The notes below the pieces were generated by a model. It ran no database searches. It worked only from the letters and a program-made list of their open reading frames with translations, and was not told the origin of the DNA. From positions 247,320 through 311,319 of the forward strand of contig JAUMUC010000001.1 of assembly GCA_030530865.1 (NCBI GenBank): a stretch of 64,000 nt of DNA, read 5' to 3'. Both the position numbers and the translations under genes were made by a program. Position 1 is the stretch's first letter; each line of letters opens with the position of its first letter. The DNA comes from Lactobacillus sp. GTDB taxonomy: Bacteria; Bacillota; Bacilli; Lactobacillales; Lactobacillaceae. This document shows positions 44,557 through 54,197 of this stretch, piece after piece.

Positions 44557-45747
44557 ATGAAATTAACCGAATTACCAGATAAATTTATTGAAGCAAAACC
44601 TGTTCTAGAAACAATCGAGCAGGCTGGATATGAAGCATATTATGTTGGCGGATCGGTTCGTGATGTTTTATTGAATCGCCCAATTCATGATGTTGATATT
44701 GCAACTAGTGCGTATCCAGAAGAAATTAAAGCTATTTTTCCTACAACTATTGATACGGGGCTTGAACACGGTACTGTCACCGTCATGCATGATCACGTTG
44801 GCTATGAAGTGACAACTTACCGAACAGAGAGTGGTTACCAAGATTTTCGTAGACCTGACAAAGTCACTTTTGTGCAAAACTTGTCTGAAGATTTGAAGCG
44901 ACGTGATTTTACGATTAACGCTTTGGCGATGAATCTTGATGGTGAAATTGTTGATCACTTTGATGGCTTGACCGATTTAAAAAATCGGGTAATTAGAGCA
45001 GTGGGGGATGCTGATACGCGTTTTCATGAAGATGCTCTGCGAATGCTAAGAGCAGTCCGTTTTATGAGCCAATTGCAATTTGATATTGATGAAAAAACTA
45101 AGCAAGGCTTGATTGACAATAATTATTTACTCGAAAAAATCTCTGTAGAACGAATTCGGGAAGAAATGGTTAAATTGGCTCTTGGTCCTGATAGCCAAGC
45201 TGCTTTCAAGGTCTTTTTAGATACAGGCTTAAATGATTACTGCCCATTTTTGAAGGGTAAGAAAGATCATTTAGAAGTCTTTGAAAATTTGCAATTTTCA
45301 CCAAGTGTTGAATCAAGTTTTTGGGCAATTATGGTAATTCTTTTGAAACTTGATAAAATGGAAATTCCTAAGTTTATGCGTGCATGGAAAAATTCTAATG
45401 CCATGAAGCAAGAAGTGCTTGAAACAGTTATTTTCTTTGACAGCTTGATGGATCATACTCCAAGCGACTGGGAATTATTTGAAACTGGAGAACATATCTT
45501 ATTAAATGCCATTGATGTGTCACATATTTTAGGCGAACCAATTGACTTTAAGGCTTTAGTTGACCGTTATTCACTTTTGCCAATTAAAGAACGTGGCCAA
45601 TTAGCTGTTAATGGCCAAGATTTGATCAAGGCAGGCATTCAACCTGGCCCACATTTAGGTGAAATGCTTGATGGACTTTTACATAAAGTGATTGATAAAG
45701 AATTGGCTAATGACAAAGTGACTTTGTTAGATGCGATTAAGCAATAA
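44557..45747 (+). CDS. cca: CCA tRNA nucleotidyltransferase
   Basis: Adds or repairs the tRNA 3'-CCA end without a nucleic acid template. Of 396 residues: class II nucleotidyltransferase motif GGSVRDVLLNRPIHDVDIATSA (32-53) with catalytic Asp residues, RRDFTINALAM near 111-121, and DALRMLRAVRF near 153. The C-terminal helices bind tRNA. Complements RNase Z (22106) in tRNA 3' processing. Confidence 0.97.
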   Translation: MKLTELPDKFIEAKPVLETIEQAGYEAYYVGGSVRDVLLNRPIHDVDIATSAYPEEIKAIFPTTIDTGLEHGTVTVMHDHVGYEVTTYRTESGYQDFRRPDKVTFVQNLSEDLKRRDFTINALAMNLDGEIVDHFDGLTDLKNRVIRAVGDADTRFHEDALRMLRAVRFMSQLQFDIDEKTKQGLIDNNYLLEKISVERIREEMVKLALGPDSQAAFKVFLDTGLNDYCPFLKGKKDHLEVFENLQFSPSVESSFWAIMVILLKLDKMEIPKFMRAWKNSNAMKQEVLETVIFFDSLMDHTPSDWELFETGEHILLNAIDVSHILGEPIDFKALVDRYSLLPIKERGQLAVNGQDLIKAGIQPGPHLGEMLDGLLHKVIDKELANDKVTLLDAIKQ

Positions 45748-45775
45748 AAAAAGGTACTCATTGAGTACCTTTTTT
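45747..45775. terminator. bidirectional terminator between cca and hemolysin III gene
   Basis: GGTACTC / GAGTACC stem, three-base loop, with A and T tracts on both sides; the two genes converge. Confidence 0.88.
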
Positions 45776-46418
45776 AATTAACTGATGTGATGACTGAAAT
45801 ATACATTAGTACTGATCCTAGTAACACAAAGCAGTGCCAAATTGAGTGATTCATTGGAATAATGCTTAAAACGTAAATCAAAGCTCCAACAGTGTAGGAA
45901 ATTCCGCAAGCAACTAAAGTCCAAAAGCCCAAAGGACCTAGAATTTGATACAAATCAGGACCACTGAAGACGATCATCCAGCCTAAAATGATATACATGG
46001 AAAGCTCAATCACTTTATGAGGCTTTTTCTGCAAAATATAAAACAGAATTCCAAAAATCGCAACGGCCCAAACAATTCCAAAAATGATCCAGCCTTTTTT
46101 GCCACCAATTGCGATTAATGAATAAGGAGTATATGAACCAGCGATCAATAGGAAAATTGATGAGTGGTCAAAAATTTGGAAAACTCGCTTAGCTCTGGTG
46201 TAAATTAAGCTATGGAATAAGGTCGAAAATAAATATAGCAAGCTTAAACAAATGCCATAAATTATATAAGCAGTTAGTTTGAGATTACTTCCAGAATTTA
46301 TTCCTTTTAAAATTAGAAATACGGTGCCGACAATGGCTGCCGCAAATCCAATGCCATGGGTAATGGCACTAAAAATATTATCGAGTAATGTCATCAAGTA
46401 TGACTTTGATTTTTTCAA
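45774..46418 (-). CDS. hemolysin III family (PAQR-like) membrane protein
   Basis: Of 214 residues with seven hydrophobic helices. Conserved residues: FSAITHGIGF (helix 1), LFSTLFHSL, FDHSSIFLLIAGSYTP and MNHSIWHCFVLLGS, the metal-site His/Asp pattern of the PAQR/HlyIII superfamily. Despite the name, haemolysis is not implied. The start is TTG ending at 46418, with GGAGGGG seven bases upstream; an ATG nearby is out of frame. Confidence 0.92.
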   Translation of the reverse strand: MKKSKSYLMTLLDNIFSAITHGIGFAAAIVGTVFLILKGINSGSNLKLTAYIIYGICLSLLYLFSTLFHSLIYTRAKRVFQIFDHSSIFLLIAGSYTPYSLIAIGGKKGWIIFGIVWAVAIFGILFYILQKKPHKVIELSMYIILGWMIVFSGPDLYQILGPLGFWTLVACGISYTVGALIYVLSIIPMNHSIWHCFVLLGSVLMYISVITSVN

Positions 46419-46531
46419 GAAACATCCCCTCCAATTACAATTCAGGGTTCATATTTGATATACTTAAAAGATAGATTGAACTATTTTGATAAAAATATCA
46501 AGTCTATATTTTAAAGAAGAGGATCTAATTT

Positions 46532-47383
46532 ATGTCAAAAATTAAGATTGTGACTGACTCTTCAGTCCAATTATCTGAACAAGAAATCAAAGATTTAGAA
46601 ATTACAGTTGTTCCTTTGACAATCACAATCGATGGAAAATCTTATGTTGATGGAGTCGAATTGACTAGAACAGAATTTGTGAAAATGATGCACGAATCTG
46701 CCGAATTACCAAAAACTAGTCAACCAGCTCCAGGTAATTTTATTGAAGTTTTCGATCGCTTATCTGCCGATGGTAGCCAAGTATTAGGGATCTTTTTATC
46801 TCACAACTTAAGTGGAACTGTTGACACTGCTCGTCAAGCTTCAGCAATGTGTGAACATCCAGAATTAATTAAAGTACTTGATAGTCAATTAACTGACCGT
46901 GACCAAGCATTTCAAGTGTTGGCAGCAGCTAGAATGGCAAAAGAAGGCAAGTCTATGGAAGAAATCGAAGACAAGCTTGCCCAAATTAAGTCATCTCAAA
47001 AGTTGTACATGATGGTAGTTACGCTTGATAACTTAATCAAGGGTGGACGTTTAGGTAAGTTAACTGGAAAAATTGCTAATTTCTTGAATGTACGCTTACA
47101 TTTAACAATGCAAGAAGGTCATATCGAAATTGTTAAAAAAGGTAGAGGTAAGAAGTTTACCAAGAGTTTCGATGATGAAGTTTTAGCAGAAATTGAAGCT
47201 AACAAGGGACACATTAAGGAATTGGGAATTTCTTATGTTGATACTCCAGAAGTAGCTGAAGCTTTGAAGGAACGTATCTTAGCAATTGATCCTCAAATTG
47301 ATATTTATGTAGCAGAGACTAGTCCAGTAATTATGACTCACGCTGGTAGTGGAGCTTACGCAATTTTATTCTACACGGAGTAA
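46532..47383 (+). CDS. DegV family fatty-acid-binding protein
   Basis: Of 283 residues: KIVTDSSVQLSEQEI at the start, PLTITIDGKSYVDGVEL, PKTSQPAPGNF and FLSHNLSGTVDTARQA mark the DegV fold, which binds a fatty acid; some members (FakB) present fatty acids to the kinase FakA. Whether this one works with FakA cannot be told as no kinase gene is near. It heads a tight cluster with yozE and rbgA. Confidence 0.93.
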   Translation: MSKIKIVTDSSVQLSEQEIKDLEITVVPLTITIDGKSYVDGVELTRTEFVKMMHESAELPKTSQPAPGNFIEVFDRLSADGSQVLGIFLSHNLSGTVDTARQASAMCEHPELIKVLDSQLTDRDQAFQVLAAARMAKEGKSMEEIEDKLAQIKSSQKLYMMVVTLDNLIKGGRLGKLTGKIANFLNVRLHLTMQEGHIEIVKKGRGKKFTKSFDDEVLAEIEANKGHIKELGISYVDTPEVAEALKERILAIDPQIDIYVAETSPVIMTHAGSGAYAILFYTE

Positions 47384-47386
47384 TTT

Positions 47387-47617
47387 ATGAGTTATCACAC
47401 AAGCTTTTATCATTTTTTGATGACTGAAAGAAATCCTGACTCACAAGATGAAATTGCTCGCTTTGCCAATGATGCACAATTTGATGCTAGTTTTCCAAAG
47501 CAAGAGCAGGATTATGAAAAATTGTCAGAATATCTGGAACTCAATGCCAATTATTTGCCTAGTATGACAATTTTTGATGAAGCATACCGTTTGTATCAAG
47601 AAAAAATGACTTATTAG
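47387..47617 (+). CDS. YozE family small protein (UPF0346)
   Basis: Of 76 residues; [24 protein letters not shown] and [16 protein letters not shown] are the characteristic YozE_SAM_like sequence, a small helical SAM-like fold. Function is unknown in the family. It starts three bases after the DegV stop and is likely co-translated. Confidence 0.92.
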   Translation: MSYHTSFYHFLMTERNPDSQDEIARFANDAQFDASFPKQEQDYEKLSEYLELNANYLPSMTIFDEAYRLYQEKMTY

Positions 47618-47629
47618 AAAGGAACTTTT

Positions 47630-48463
47630 ATGGCAACAATTCAATGGTATCCAGGACATATGAATAAAGCTCGCAATCAATTGCAAGAAAAAATGTCACT
47701 TTTGGATGTCTTAGTCGAAGTTTTAGATGCAAGAATTCCTTTGGCATCCAGAAATCCGATGATTAATGATTTGATTGCTAAAAAGCCACATATCGTCATT
47801 TTGAACAAGGCTGATTTGGCTGATCCAAAAATCACGGAAAGCTGGATCAACTATTTTAATAAGCAAAATACCCCAGCAATTGCGATGGATAGTTTGCACA
47901 ATAACAATATGAAACGTCTTTTTCAATTGATTAAGCAGGTTGCCAAGCCTAAGCTTGACCGTCTGGCAGAAAAGGGTGCCAGTAACCCGACAATTCGGAT
48001 TGCCTTATGCGGAATTCCGAACTGCGGAAAATCAACGGTGATTAATCGCTTAGTTGGTAAAAATGTTGCCGAAGTCGGTAACCGACCAGGGGTAACTAAG
48101 GGTCAAAGCTGGCTTAAGACCAGTGAAAATGTGCAAATTCTAGATACACCAGGAATTTTATGGCCAAAATTTGACGACCAAAGTGTCGGTTACAAATTGG
48201 CAGCTTTTGGTGCAATCAAAGAGACTATTTTCCATGCTGATGATGTTGCCTTTTATTTAATTGACCTATTAAAAGAAAATTATCCTAAGAATTTGGCAAC
48301 TTTTGCTAGAGTAGCGGTAGATGATTATGCTAGCAATCCCGAATTATTGTTAGCGATGACTGAAAAATACGGGATGCGAGATGACTATGATCGTTTCAGC
48401 TTATTTATGTTGCAACAACTTCGCAAGGGTAAATTAGGAAGGATCAGTTTAGATCGACCATGA
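47630..48463 (+). CDS. rbgA: ribosome biogenesis GTPase RbgA (YlqF)
   Basis: Circularly permuted GTPase that acts late in 50S assembly. Of 277 residues, the G motifs come in permuted order: G4 NKAD (about 59-62), G1 GIPNCGKST (about 127-135), G3 DTPG. N-terminal IQWYPGHMNKAR is diagnostic. Overlaps rnhB by four bases (ATGA). rbgA-rnhB is the usual pairing. Confidence 0.97.
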   Translation: MATIQWYPGHMNKARNQLQEKMSLLDVLVEVLDARIPLASRNPMINDLIAKKPHIVILNKADLADPKITESWINYFNKQNTPAIAMDSLHNNNMKRLFQLIKQVAKPKLDRLAEKGASNPTIRIALCGIPNCGKSTVINRLVGKNVAEVGNRPGVTKGQSWLKTSENVQILDTPGILWPKFDDQSVGYKLAAFGAIKETIFHADDVAFYLIDLLKENYPKNLATFARVAVDDYASNPELLLAMTEKYGMRDDYDRFSLFMLQQLRKGKLGRISLDRP

Positions 48464-49215
48464 CAATTAAAGAAATTACCGACCTTTTGAAAGCACCAGT
48501 TTCTGCTGAAGTTTTAGCAGAGCTTAAAGCTGATGATCGAAAAGGTGTGCAAAAATTACTAGCAGCTTATGAAAAAAGAATGGTCCAATTAGCAGAGAAA
48601 AAAGCTGGCTTTGAAAAGCGGATGCAATTAGAACGCAAATATTGGGCAGAAGGTAAAGTAGTTGCGGGAATTGATGAAGTTGGCCGCGGACCATTAGCTG
48701 GCCCTTTGGTAGTTTGTGCGGCTATTTTAAAGCATGACTTTAACTTGCTTGATGTTAATGATTCAAAACAAGTTAGCCGGAGTAAAAGAGAACTACTTTA
48801 TGATCAAATTTTAGAGCAAGTGGTCGATTACAAAATCATTGTTAAATCTAGTCAAGATGTTGATAAATATAATCCACTAGAAGCAGACCGCATGGCCATG
48901 AAAGAAGCTGCGGAAACTTTGTCAGTCAGACCTGACATTTTGCTGGTTGATGCGGTGAAAGTAAACACGGATATTCCCCAAGTTGATATGAATAAAGGGG
49001 ATAGTATTTCTAATTCGATTGCGGCAGCCTCAATTTTGGCAAAAGTATATCGTGACAATTTAATGAAGGAATATGCTAAGCAATATCCTGAATATGGCTT
49101 TGAAAAAAATGCTGGCTATGGCACAGCAGATCATTTAGCAGCGCTTAAGAAATATGGACCAACGCCAATTCACCGCTTGTCTTATGATCCAGTCAAAAAA
49201 TCGCTAAAAAATTAA
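48460..49215 (+). CDS. rnhB: ribonuclease HII
   Basis: Removes RNA from RNA-DNA hybrids, including single misincorporated ribonucleotides. Of 251 residues with a helical N-terminal extension (1-65) and the type II catalytic core: AGIDEVGRGPLAGPLV (about 69-84, Asp and Glu), DSKQVSRSKR and DAVKV. Full length. Overlaps rbgA by ATGA. Confidence 0.97.
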   Translation: MTIKEITDLLKAPVSAEVLAELKADDRKGVQKLLAAYEKRMVQLAEKKAGFEKRMQLERKYWAEGKVVAGIDEVGRGPLAGPLVVCAAILKHDFNLLDVNDSKQVSRSKRELLYDQILEQVVDYKIIVKSSQDVDKYNPLEADRMAMKEAAETLSVRPDILLVDAVKVNTDIPQVDMNKGDSISNSIAAASILAKVYRDNLMKEYAKQYPEYGFEKNAGYGTADHLAALKKYGPTPIHRLSYDPVKKSLKN

Positions 49216-49219
49216 GAAA

Positions 49220-49258
49220 AAAATCTCTAGTTTGCGTAATAGTAACTGGAGGTTTTTT
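49220..49258 (+). terminator. rnhB terminator that contains the dprA Shine-Dalgarno
   Basis: A 13-base stem, AAAATCTCTAGTT (49220-49232) with AACTGGAGGTTTT (49244-49256), two wobble pairs, then T's. The dprA SD TGGAGG (49247-49252) is in the 3' arm, and dprA starts at 49260 immediately after the T tract. Confidence 0.7.
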
Positions 49259-49259
49259 T

Positions 49260-50111
49260 ATGATACAAACTGAACTTTTATTAAGATGCAAATTAGCGAA
49301 GGGGATGGGTTACAAAAAATTATTACAGCTGGCTGAACAATTGCCGGGAAAAGTCACCGACCTTGCTTTTGAAGATGCTTGTCATTTGAATTTGCCACTG
49401 GAAATTTTGACTGCAATAAGACGAGCTTTTAGTGATGAATTTGATAAAACGATCAAGCGAATTTATCAGCAATGCTTAGTGATTAGTTTTTTTGATGATG
49501 CATACCCAGAGCCTTTAAGGCAGATTTATCAACCACCTTTATTGCTATTTGCACAAGGGGATTTAAGACTTTTAAAAAGAAAAATTGTGACGATTGTTGG
49601 TTCAAGAACTCCTACTCGTTATAGCGAAGATGTGATTAAAGAAATTGTACCGAAACTGGTTAGCCAAAATTATGTGATCGCCAGTGGCATGGCAAAAGGC
49701 GTCGATAGTTTAGCTCACAGAGCCGCTCTAGAACATTCCGGGATGACCATCGCAGTAGTTGGGCATGGCTTAAATCATATTTATCCGGCTCAAAATAAGC
49801 TTTTGCATCATGCTATTGTTAATTCTGGTCTAATATTGAGCGAATATTTACCAGATACACCGCCCAGACCTTTTCGTTTTCCAGAAAGAAATCGGATTTT
49901 AGCCGGTTTATGCCAAAGTGTGATTGTGACAGAAGCAAAAGCAAAATCTGGCTCTTTAATCACTGTCCATCAAGCCCTAGAAGCTAATCGAGATATTTAT
50001 GCAATTCCCGGTCCAATCAACAGTCCCTTGTCTGAAGGACCTAATCGATTAATTGCGGCTGGAGCGATGCCCATCGTCGAATTTGATCTAAATTTTAAAA
50101 ATTTGTACTAA
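49260..50111 (+). CDS. dprA: DNA processing protein DprA
   Basis: Loads RecA on incoming single-stranded DNA during transformation. Of 283 residues: N-terminal region (1-60), then the Rossmann-like DprA/Smf core with VTIVGSRTPTRY (near 109) and SGMAKGVDSLAHRAAL, RPFRFPERNRILAGL and the terminal NSPLSEGPNRLIAAGA. The C-terminal winged helix of some DprA proteins is absent, as usual in this group. The SD lies in the preceding terminator. Confidence 0.94.
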   Translation: MIQTELLLRCKLAKGMGYKKLLQLAEQLPGKVTDLAFEDACHLNLPLEILTAIRRAFSDEFDKTIKRIYQQCLVISFFDDAYPEPLRQIYQPPLLLFAQGDLRLLKRKIVTIVGSRTPTRYSEDVIKEIVPKLVSQNYVIASGMAKGVDSLAHRAALEHSGMTIAVVGHGLNHIYPAQNKLLHHAIVNSGLILSEYLPDTPPRPFRFPERNRILAGLCQSVIVTEAKAKSGSLITVHQALEANRDIYAIPGPINSPLSEGPNRLIAAGAMPIVEFDLNFKNLY

Positions 50112-50116
50112 TATAA

Positions 50117-50146
50117 TTGACAATAATATAGTAAAAAACTTATTAT
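50117..50146 (+). promoter_or_regulatory. topA promoter
   Basis: -35 TTGACA (50117-50122), 18-base spacer, -10 TATTAT (50141-50146), about 30 bases before the gene. Confidence 0.65.
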
Positions 50147-50178
50147 CGAGCTAGTAATAATTTTAAAGGAGTCAATTC

Positions 50179-52272
50179 GTGGCTAAAGCAACTACTAAAA
50201 ATAAGAAAAAATTGGTGATCGTCGAATCACCAGCTAAAGCAAAGACCATTGAAAAATATTTAGGTCGAACATATCACGTTATTGCGTCTAAAGGACATGT
50301 GCGGGATTTACCTAAATCACAAATGGGCGTTGACTTTGAAAACAATTATCAGCCAAAATATATTTCGATTCGTGGTAAAGGTCCAACTATCAAGGAACTT
50401 CGTCAAGAAGCTAAAAAGGCCAAAGAAGTCTACTTGGCAGCCGACCCCGACCGTGAAGGGGAAGCAATTGCTTGGCACGTATCACATATCCTTGATTTGC
50501 CAGCTGATGCCAAAAATCGGGTAACTTTTAACGAAGTAACCAAAGATGCGGTTAAAGAAGCCTTTAAGCATCCTAGAACGATTGATATGGATACTGTTAA
50601 TGCTCAACAAGCACGACGTATCTTGGATAGAATTGTTGGTTATTCTTTATCACCAATTCTTTGGGCTAAGGTTAAGAAAGGTTTGTCAGCAGGACGTGTT
50701 CAAAGTATCGCCTTGAAATTGGTGATTGACCGTGAAGCTGAAATCAAAGCTTTCAAGCCAGAAGAATATTGGACGATTGATTCTGAATTTAAAAAGGGTA
50801 GAAAAGCTTTCCCAGCTAGCTTTTATGGCGTAGATGGCAAGAAGACTGCTCTTAATAATAATGACGATGTCCAAAAGGTTTTAGCTAAGATTGATAATAA
50901 GGGCGAATTCGTGGTTGAAAACGTGACGAATAAAACGCGTCAAAAGAAGCCACAAGCACCTTTTACCACTTCAACTTTGCAACAAGAAGCCAACAAGCGT
51001 CTTGGTTACCGTACTCGTCGGACAATGAATATTGCTCAACAATTATATGAAGGAATTAGCTTAGGTAAAGAAGGAACTGTTGGTTTAATTACCTACATGA
51101 GAACGGACTCTAAGCGGGTTTCTGCAGTTGCTCAAAAAGAAGCATCTGAATTTTTGCATGAGCATTTTGGCCCAGAATATGCGGCTAAAAATCCTTCACA
51201 CTTCAAGAATCAAGAAGGTGCACAAGATGCCCACGAAGCGATTCGTCCAACTAGTGTTTATCGGACACCTGCTAGCTTGAAGGATAAATTAACTACTGAA
51301 CAATATCGTCTTTACAACTTGATTTGGTCTCGCTTTTTAGCTAATGAAATGACTCCAGCTGTTTATGACACAGTGCGGTTAGACTTGACGCAAAATGGCG
51401 TTACCTTCAGAAGTACTGGCTCACAAATGAAGTTCCCAGGTTTCACCAAGGTGTACGATTCAGGTAAAGAAAAGAATCAAGAATTACCAGAATTGACAGC
51501 AGGCGAAACTGTCAAAATGAGCAAAAACGACAACAAGCAACACTTCACCACGCCACCAGCTAGATATACTGAAGCTAGTTTGGTTAAGGCTTTGGAAGAA
51601 AACGGTGTTGGTCGTCCATCTACTTATGCTCCAACAATTGACACGATTCAAAAGCGTTACTACGTTCGTCTCGATGGCCGAGCAATTGTCCCTACTGAAT
51701 TAGGTGAAATTGTTTCTGCATTAGTTAATAAGTTTTTCCCAGATATTGTTAACATCGACTTCACTGCCCAATTAGAAACTGACTTGGATAAAGTTGAAGT
51801 TGGTAAAAAAGACTGGGTGAAAGTTGTCGACGAATATTGGAAGCCATTTAAGAAAGAACTGGATAAAGCTGATTCTGAAATCGAAAAGATCCAAATTAAA
51901 GATGAACCTGCTGGCATCGATTGTGATGTATGTGGAGCTCCAATGGTTATCAAGATGGGTAAGTATGGTAAATTCTATGCCTGTTCTCGTTTCCCAGATT
52001 GTCGAAACACCAAGCCAATTGTTAAAAAGCTTGGCGTGAAATGTCCACTTTGCAAGAAGGGTGAAGTGGTTGAAAAGAAATCACGGAAGAACCGGAAGTT
52101 CTACGGTTGCGATCGCTATCCAGAATGTGAATTCGTTTCATGGGATGAACCAATTGGACGTGACTGTCCAAACGATGGCCACTTCTTAGTTCAAAAACGC
52201 TCAAAGAAGGGTTCATACGTAGTTTGTCCAAATGGCGATTACAAAGAAGAACCACAAGAAGACAACAATTAA
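50179..52272 (+). CDS. topA: DNA topoisomerase I
   Basis: Relaxes negative supercoils. Of 697 residues: TOPRIM domain ([29 protein letters not shown]), catalytic Tyr306 in YMRTDSKR, and three C-terminal zinc-ribbon-like units; the first two keep four Cys (CDVC...C..C and CPLC...C...C), the third (DCPNDGHF...VVCPNGD) has lost one or two. Start is GTG 50179 with AAAGGAG upstream. Followed by trmFO after a terminator. Confidence 0.97.
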   Translation: MAKATTKNKKKLVIVESPAKAKTIEKYLGRTYHVIASKGHVRDLPKSQMGVDFENNYQPKYISIRGKGPTIKELRQEAKKAKEVYLAADPDREGEAIAWHVSHILDLPADAKNRVTFNEVTKDAVKEAFKHPRTIDMDTVNAQQARRILDRIVGYSLSPILWAKVKKGLSAGRVQSIALKLVIDREAEIKAFKPEEYWTIDSEFKKGRKAFPASFYGVDGKKTALNNNDDVQKVLAKIDNKGEFVVENVTNKTRQKKPQAPFTTSTLQQEANKRLGYRTRRTMNIAQQLYEGISLGKEGTVGLITYMRTDSKRVSAVAQKEASEFLHEHFGPEYAAKNPSHFKNQEGAQDAHEAIRPTSVYRTPASLKDKLTTEQYRLYNLIWSRFLANEMTPAVYDTVRLDLTQNGVTFRSTGSQMKFPGFTKVYDSGKEKNQELPELTAGETVKMSKNDNKQHFTTPPARYTEASLVKALEENGVGRPSTYAPTIDTIQKRYYVRLDGRAIVPTELGEIVSALVNKFFPDIVNIDFTAQLETDLDKVEVGKKDWVKVVDEYWKPFKKELDKADSEIEKIQIKDEPAGIDCDVCGAPMVIKMGKYGKFYACSRFPDCRNTKPIVKKLGVKCPLCKKGEVVEKKSRKNRKFYGCDRYPECEFVSWDEPIGRDCPNDGHFLVQKRSKKGSYVVCPNGDYKEEPQEDNN

Positions 52273-52282
52273 TATGCGAAAG

Positions 52283-52324
52283 TAATATCACCGAATCTGG
52301 AGATTTGATGATATTCTTTTTTTA
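52283..52324 (+). terminator. topA terminator
   Basis: TAATATCA...TGATATT outer stem and CGAATC/GATTTG inner stem with loop TGGA, then seven T. Confidence 0.83.
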
Positions 52325-52338
52325 AAAAGGAAAATGAA

Positions 52339-53661
52339 ATGACACAAAAAGTAACAGTAATTGGTGCGGGGTTAGCTGGTAGTGAAGCTACTTACCAATT
52401 AATCAAGCGAAACATTCCAGTTGATTTATACGAAATGCGTCCACAAAAGATGACGCCTGCTCATGAAACTAAGAATTTTGCGGAATTAGTCTGCACCAAC
52501 TCAATGCGAAGTGATCAATTATCCAATGCGGTAGGTTTGCTTAAAGAAGAAATGCGTCGCATGGATTCATTGATTATGGAAGCTGCTGATAAAAGCCGTG
52601 TGCCAGCTGGTGGGGCTTTAGCAGTGGACCGTGAACAATTTTCTGAATATGTTTCTGAAAAACTAAAGAATAATCCGTTAGTAACAGTTCACAACGAAGA
52701 AATCACTGAAATTCCTAAAGATGGCATCGTGATTATTGCCACTGGACCATTGACTTCAGATGATTTAGCTCAAAAAATTGTGGAATTTTCTGGCTCAGAC
52801 AATTTGCATTTTTATGATGCAGCAGCTCCAATCGTTGCAGCTGATTCCATTAACATGGATATTGTTTACAAAAAATCTCGCTATGACCGTGGCGAAGCAG
52901 CTTATTTGAACTGTCCTATGAACAAGGAAGAATACGACCGCTTCCAAGCAGAGTTAATTAAAGCTGAAACTGCGGAAGTTCACGGCTTTGAAAAGGATGA
53001 AGTTTTTGAAGGATGTATGCCAATTGAAGTTATGGCAGATCGTGGCTACAAGACCATGTTATTTGGTCCATTAAAGCCAGTGGGCTTAGAAGATCCTAAA
53101 ACTGGCGAAACGCCATATGCCGTTGTACAATTACGTCAAGATAATGCAGCTCAAAGCATGTACAATATTGTTGGTTTCCAAACTCACCTTAAGTATGGTG
53201 AACAAAAACGAATTTTCTCAATGATTCCAGGTTTGGAAAATGCCAGATTTGTCAGATACGGTAAAATGCACCGCAACACTTACATTGCTTCACCAAACAT
53301 CTTGACTAGCAGTTACGAATGTAAGAACCGTCCAGGACTATTCTTTGCTGGCCAAGTAACTGGGGTTGAAGGTTATGTAGAATCTGCCGGTTCTGGTTTA
53401 GTGGCAGGAATTAACGCTGCATTATTAGCTAGTGGCCAAGAAACAGTTTCTTTCCCAGTGGAAACCGCCTTGGGTTCAATGGCTAACTTTGTCGTTACCA
53501 CTGATGCCAAGCATTTCCAACCAATGAATGCCAGCTTTGCTTTGATTCCTACGCTTGAAGGAAAGAAAATTAGAAATAAACGTGAACGTCACGAAAAAGT
53601 TAGTGAACGTGCCTTGGAAACATTAGCAAAATTTAAAGACGAAGTTTTGAAAGAAGGTTAA
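52339..53661 (+). CDS. trmFO: methylenetetrahydrofolate-tRNA-(uracil-5-)-methyltransferase TrmFO
   Basis: Makes m5U54 in the tRNA T loop using methylenetetrahydrofolate and FAD. Of 440 residues: FAD-binding [13 protein letters not shown] (8-20), [14 protein letters not shown] (34-47), [11 protein letters not shown], and [20 protein letters not shown] near 340. Full length. Only three bases separate it from hslV; in many relatives xerC lies in this gap. Confidence 0.97.
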   Translation: MTQKVTVIGAGLAGSEATYQLIKRNIPVDLYEMRPQKMTPAHETKNFAELVCTNSMRSDQLSNAVGLLKEEMRRMDSLIMEAADKSRVPAGGALAVDREQFSEYVSEKLKNNPLVTVHNEEITEIPKDGIVIIATGPLTSDDLAQKIVEFSGSDNLHFYDAAAPIVAADSINMDIVYKKSRYDRGEAAYLNCPMNKEEYDRFQAELIKAETAEVHGFEKDEVFEGCMPIEVMADRGYKTMLFGPLKPVGLEDPKTGETPYAVVQLRQDNAAQSMYNIVGFQTHLKYGEQKRIFSMIPGLENARFVRYGKMHRNTYIASPNILTSSYECKNRPGLFFAGQVTGVEGYVESAGSGLVAGINAALLASGQETVSFPVETALGSMANFVVTTDAKHFQPMNASFALIPTLEGKKIRNKRERHEKVSERALETLAKFKDEVLKEG

Positions 53662-53664
53662 CGA

Positions 53665-54186
53665 ATGACTACGATTTGTTCTGTTAAAGTTAATGGTAAA
53701 ACCGCAATTGCTGGAGATGGCCAAGTTACTCTTGGTGAAAAAGTAATTGCTAAAACTACTGCTAAAAAAATCAGAAGAATTTTTCATGATCAAGTAGTAA
53801 TCGGCTTTGCCGGTGGGGTAGCCGATGCAGTTAGCTTACAAGAAATGCTTGAAGAAAAGTTAGAAACTTATAGTGGCGATTTGAAGCGGGCTGCAGTTGA
53901 AATGGCTCAGTCTTGGCGAAAAGATCCTGCTTTACAAAAATTAAATGCCATGGTGATTGCTTTTAACAGCGATGACTTATTGCTAATTTCTGGTAATGGT
54001 GAAGTGCTTGAACCTGACGAAAGTGTTGTTGCAATTGGTTCAGGTGGTTATTATGCACAAGCAGCCGCTATCGGAATGGTCCGTCATAGTGATTTGTCTG
54101 CAAAGGAAATTGCCAAAGAAGCAGTAGAAATTGCCAGTGGTATCGATGTCTTTACTGATAACATCATTACAACTGATGAATTATAG
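53665..54186 (+). CDS. hslV: HslV (ClpQ) peptidase subunit
   Basis: Threonine-type protease chamber of the HslUV complex. Of 173 residues; MTTICSVKVNGKTAIAGDGQVTLG is the family start, with Thr2/Thr3 as the mature N-terminal nucleophile. KKIRRIF, GFAGGVADA and IGSGGYYAQAA are conserved. Eleven bases before hslU, a clear operon. Confidence 0.96.
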   Translation: MTTICSVKVNGKTAIAGDGQVTLGEKVIAKTTAKKIRRIFHDQVVIGFAGGVADAVSLQEMLEEKLETYSGDLKRAAVEMAQSWRKDPALQKLNAMVIAFNSDDLLLISGNGEVLEPDESVVAIGSGGYYAQAAAIGMVRHSDLSAKEIAKEAVEIASGIDVFTDNIITTDEL

Positions 54187-54197
54187 TAGGTGAATAT

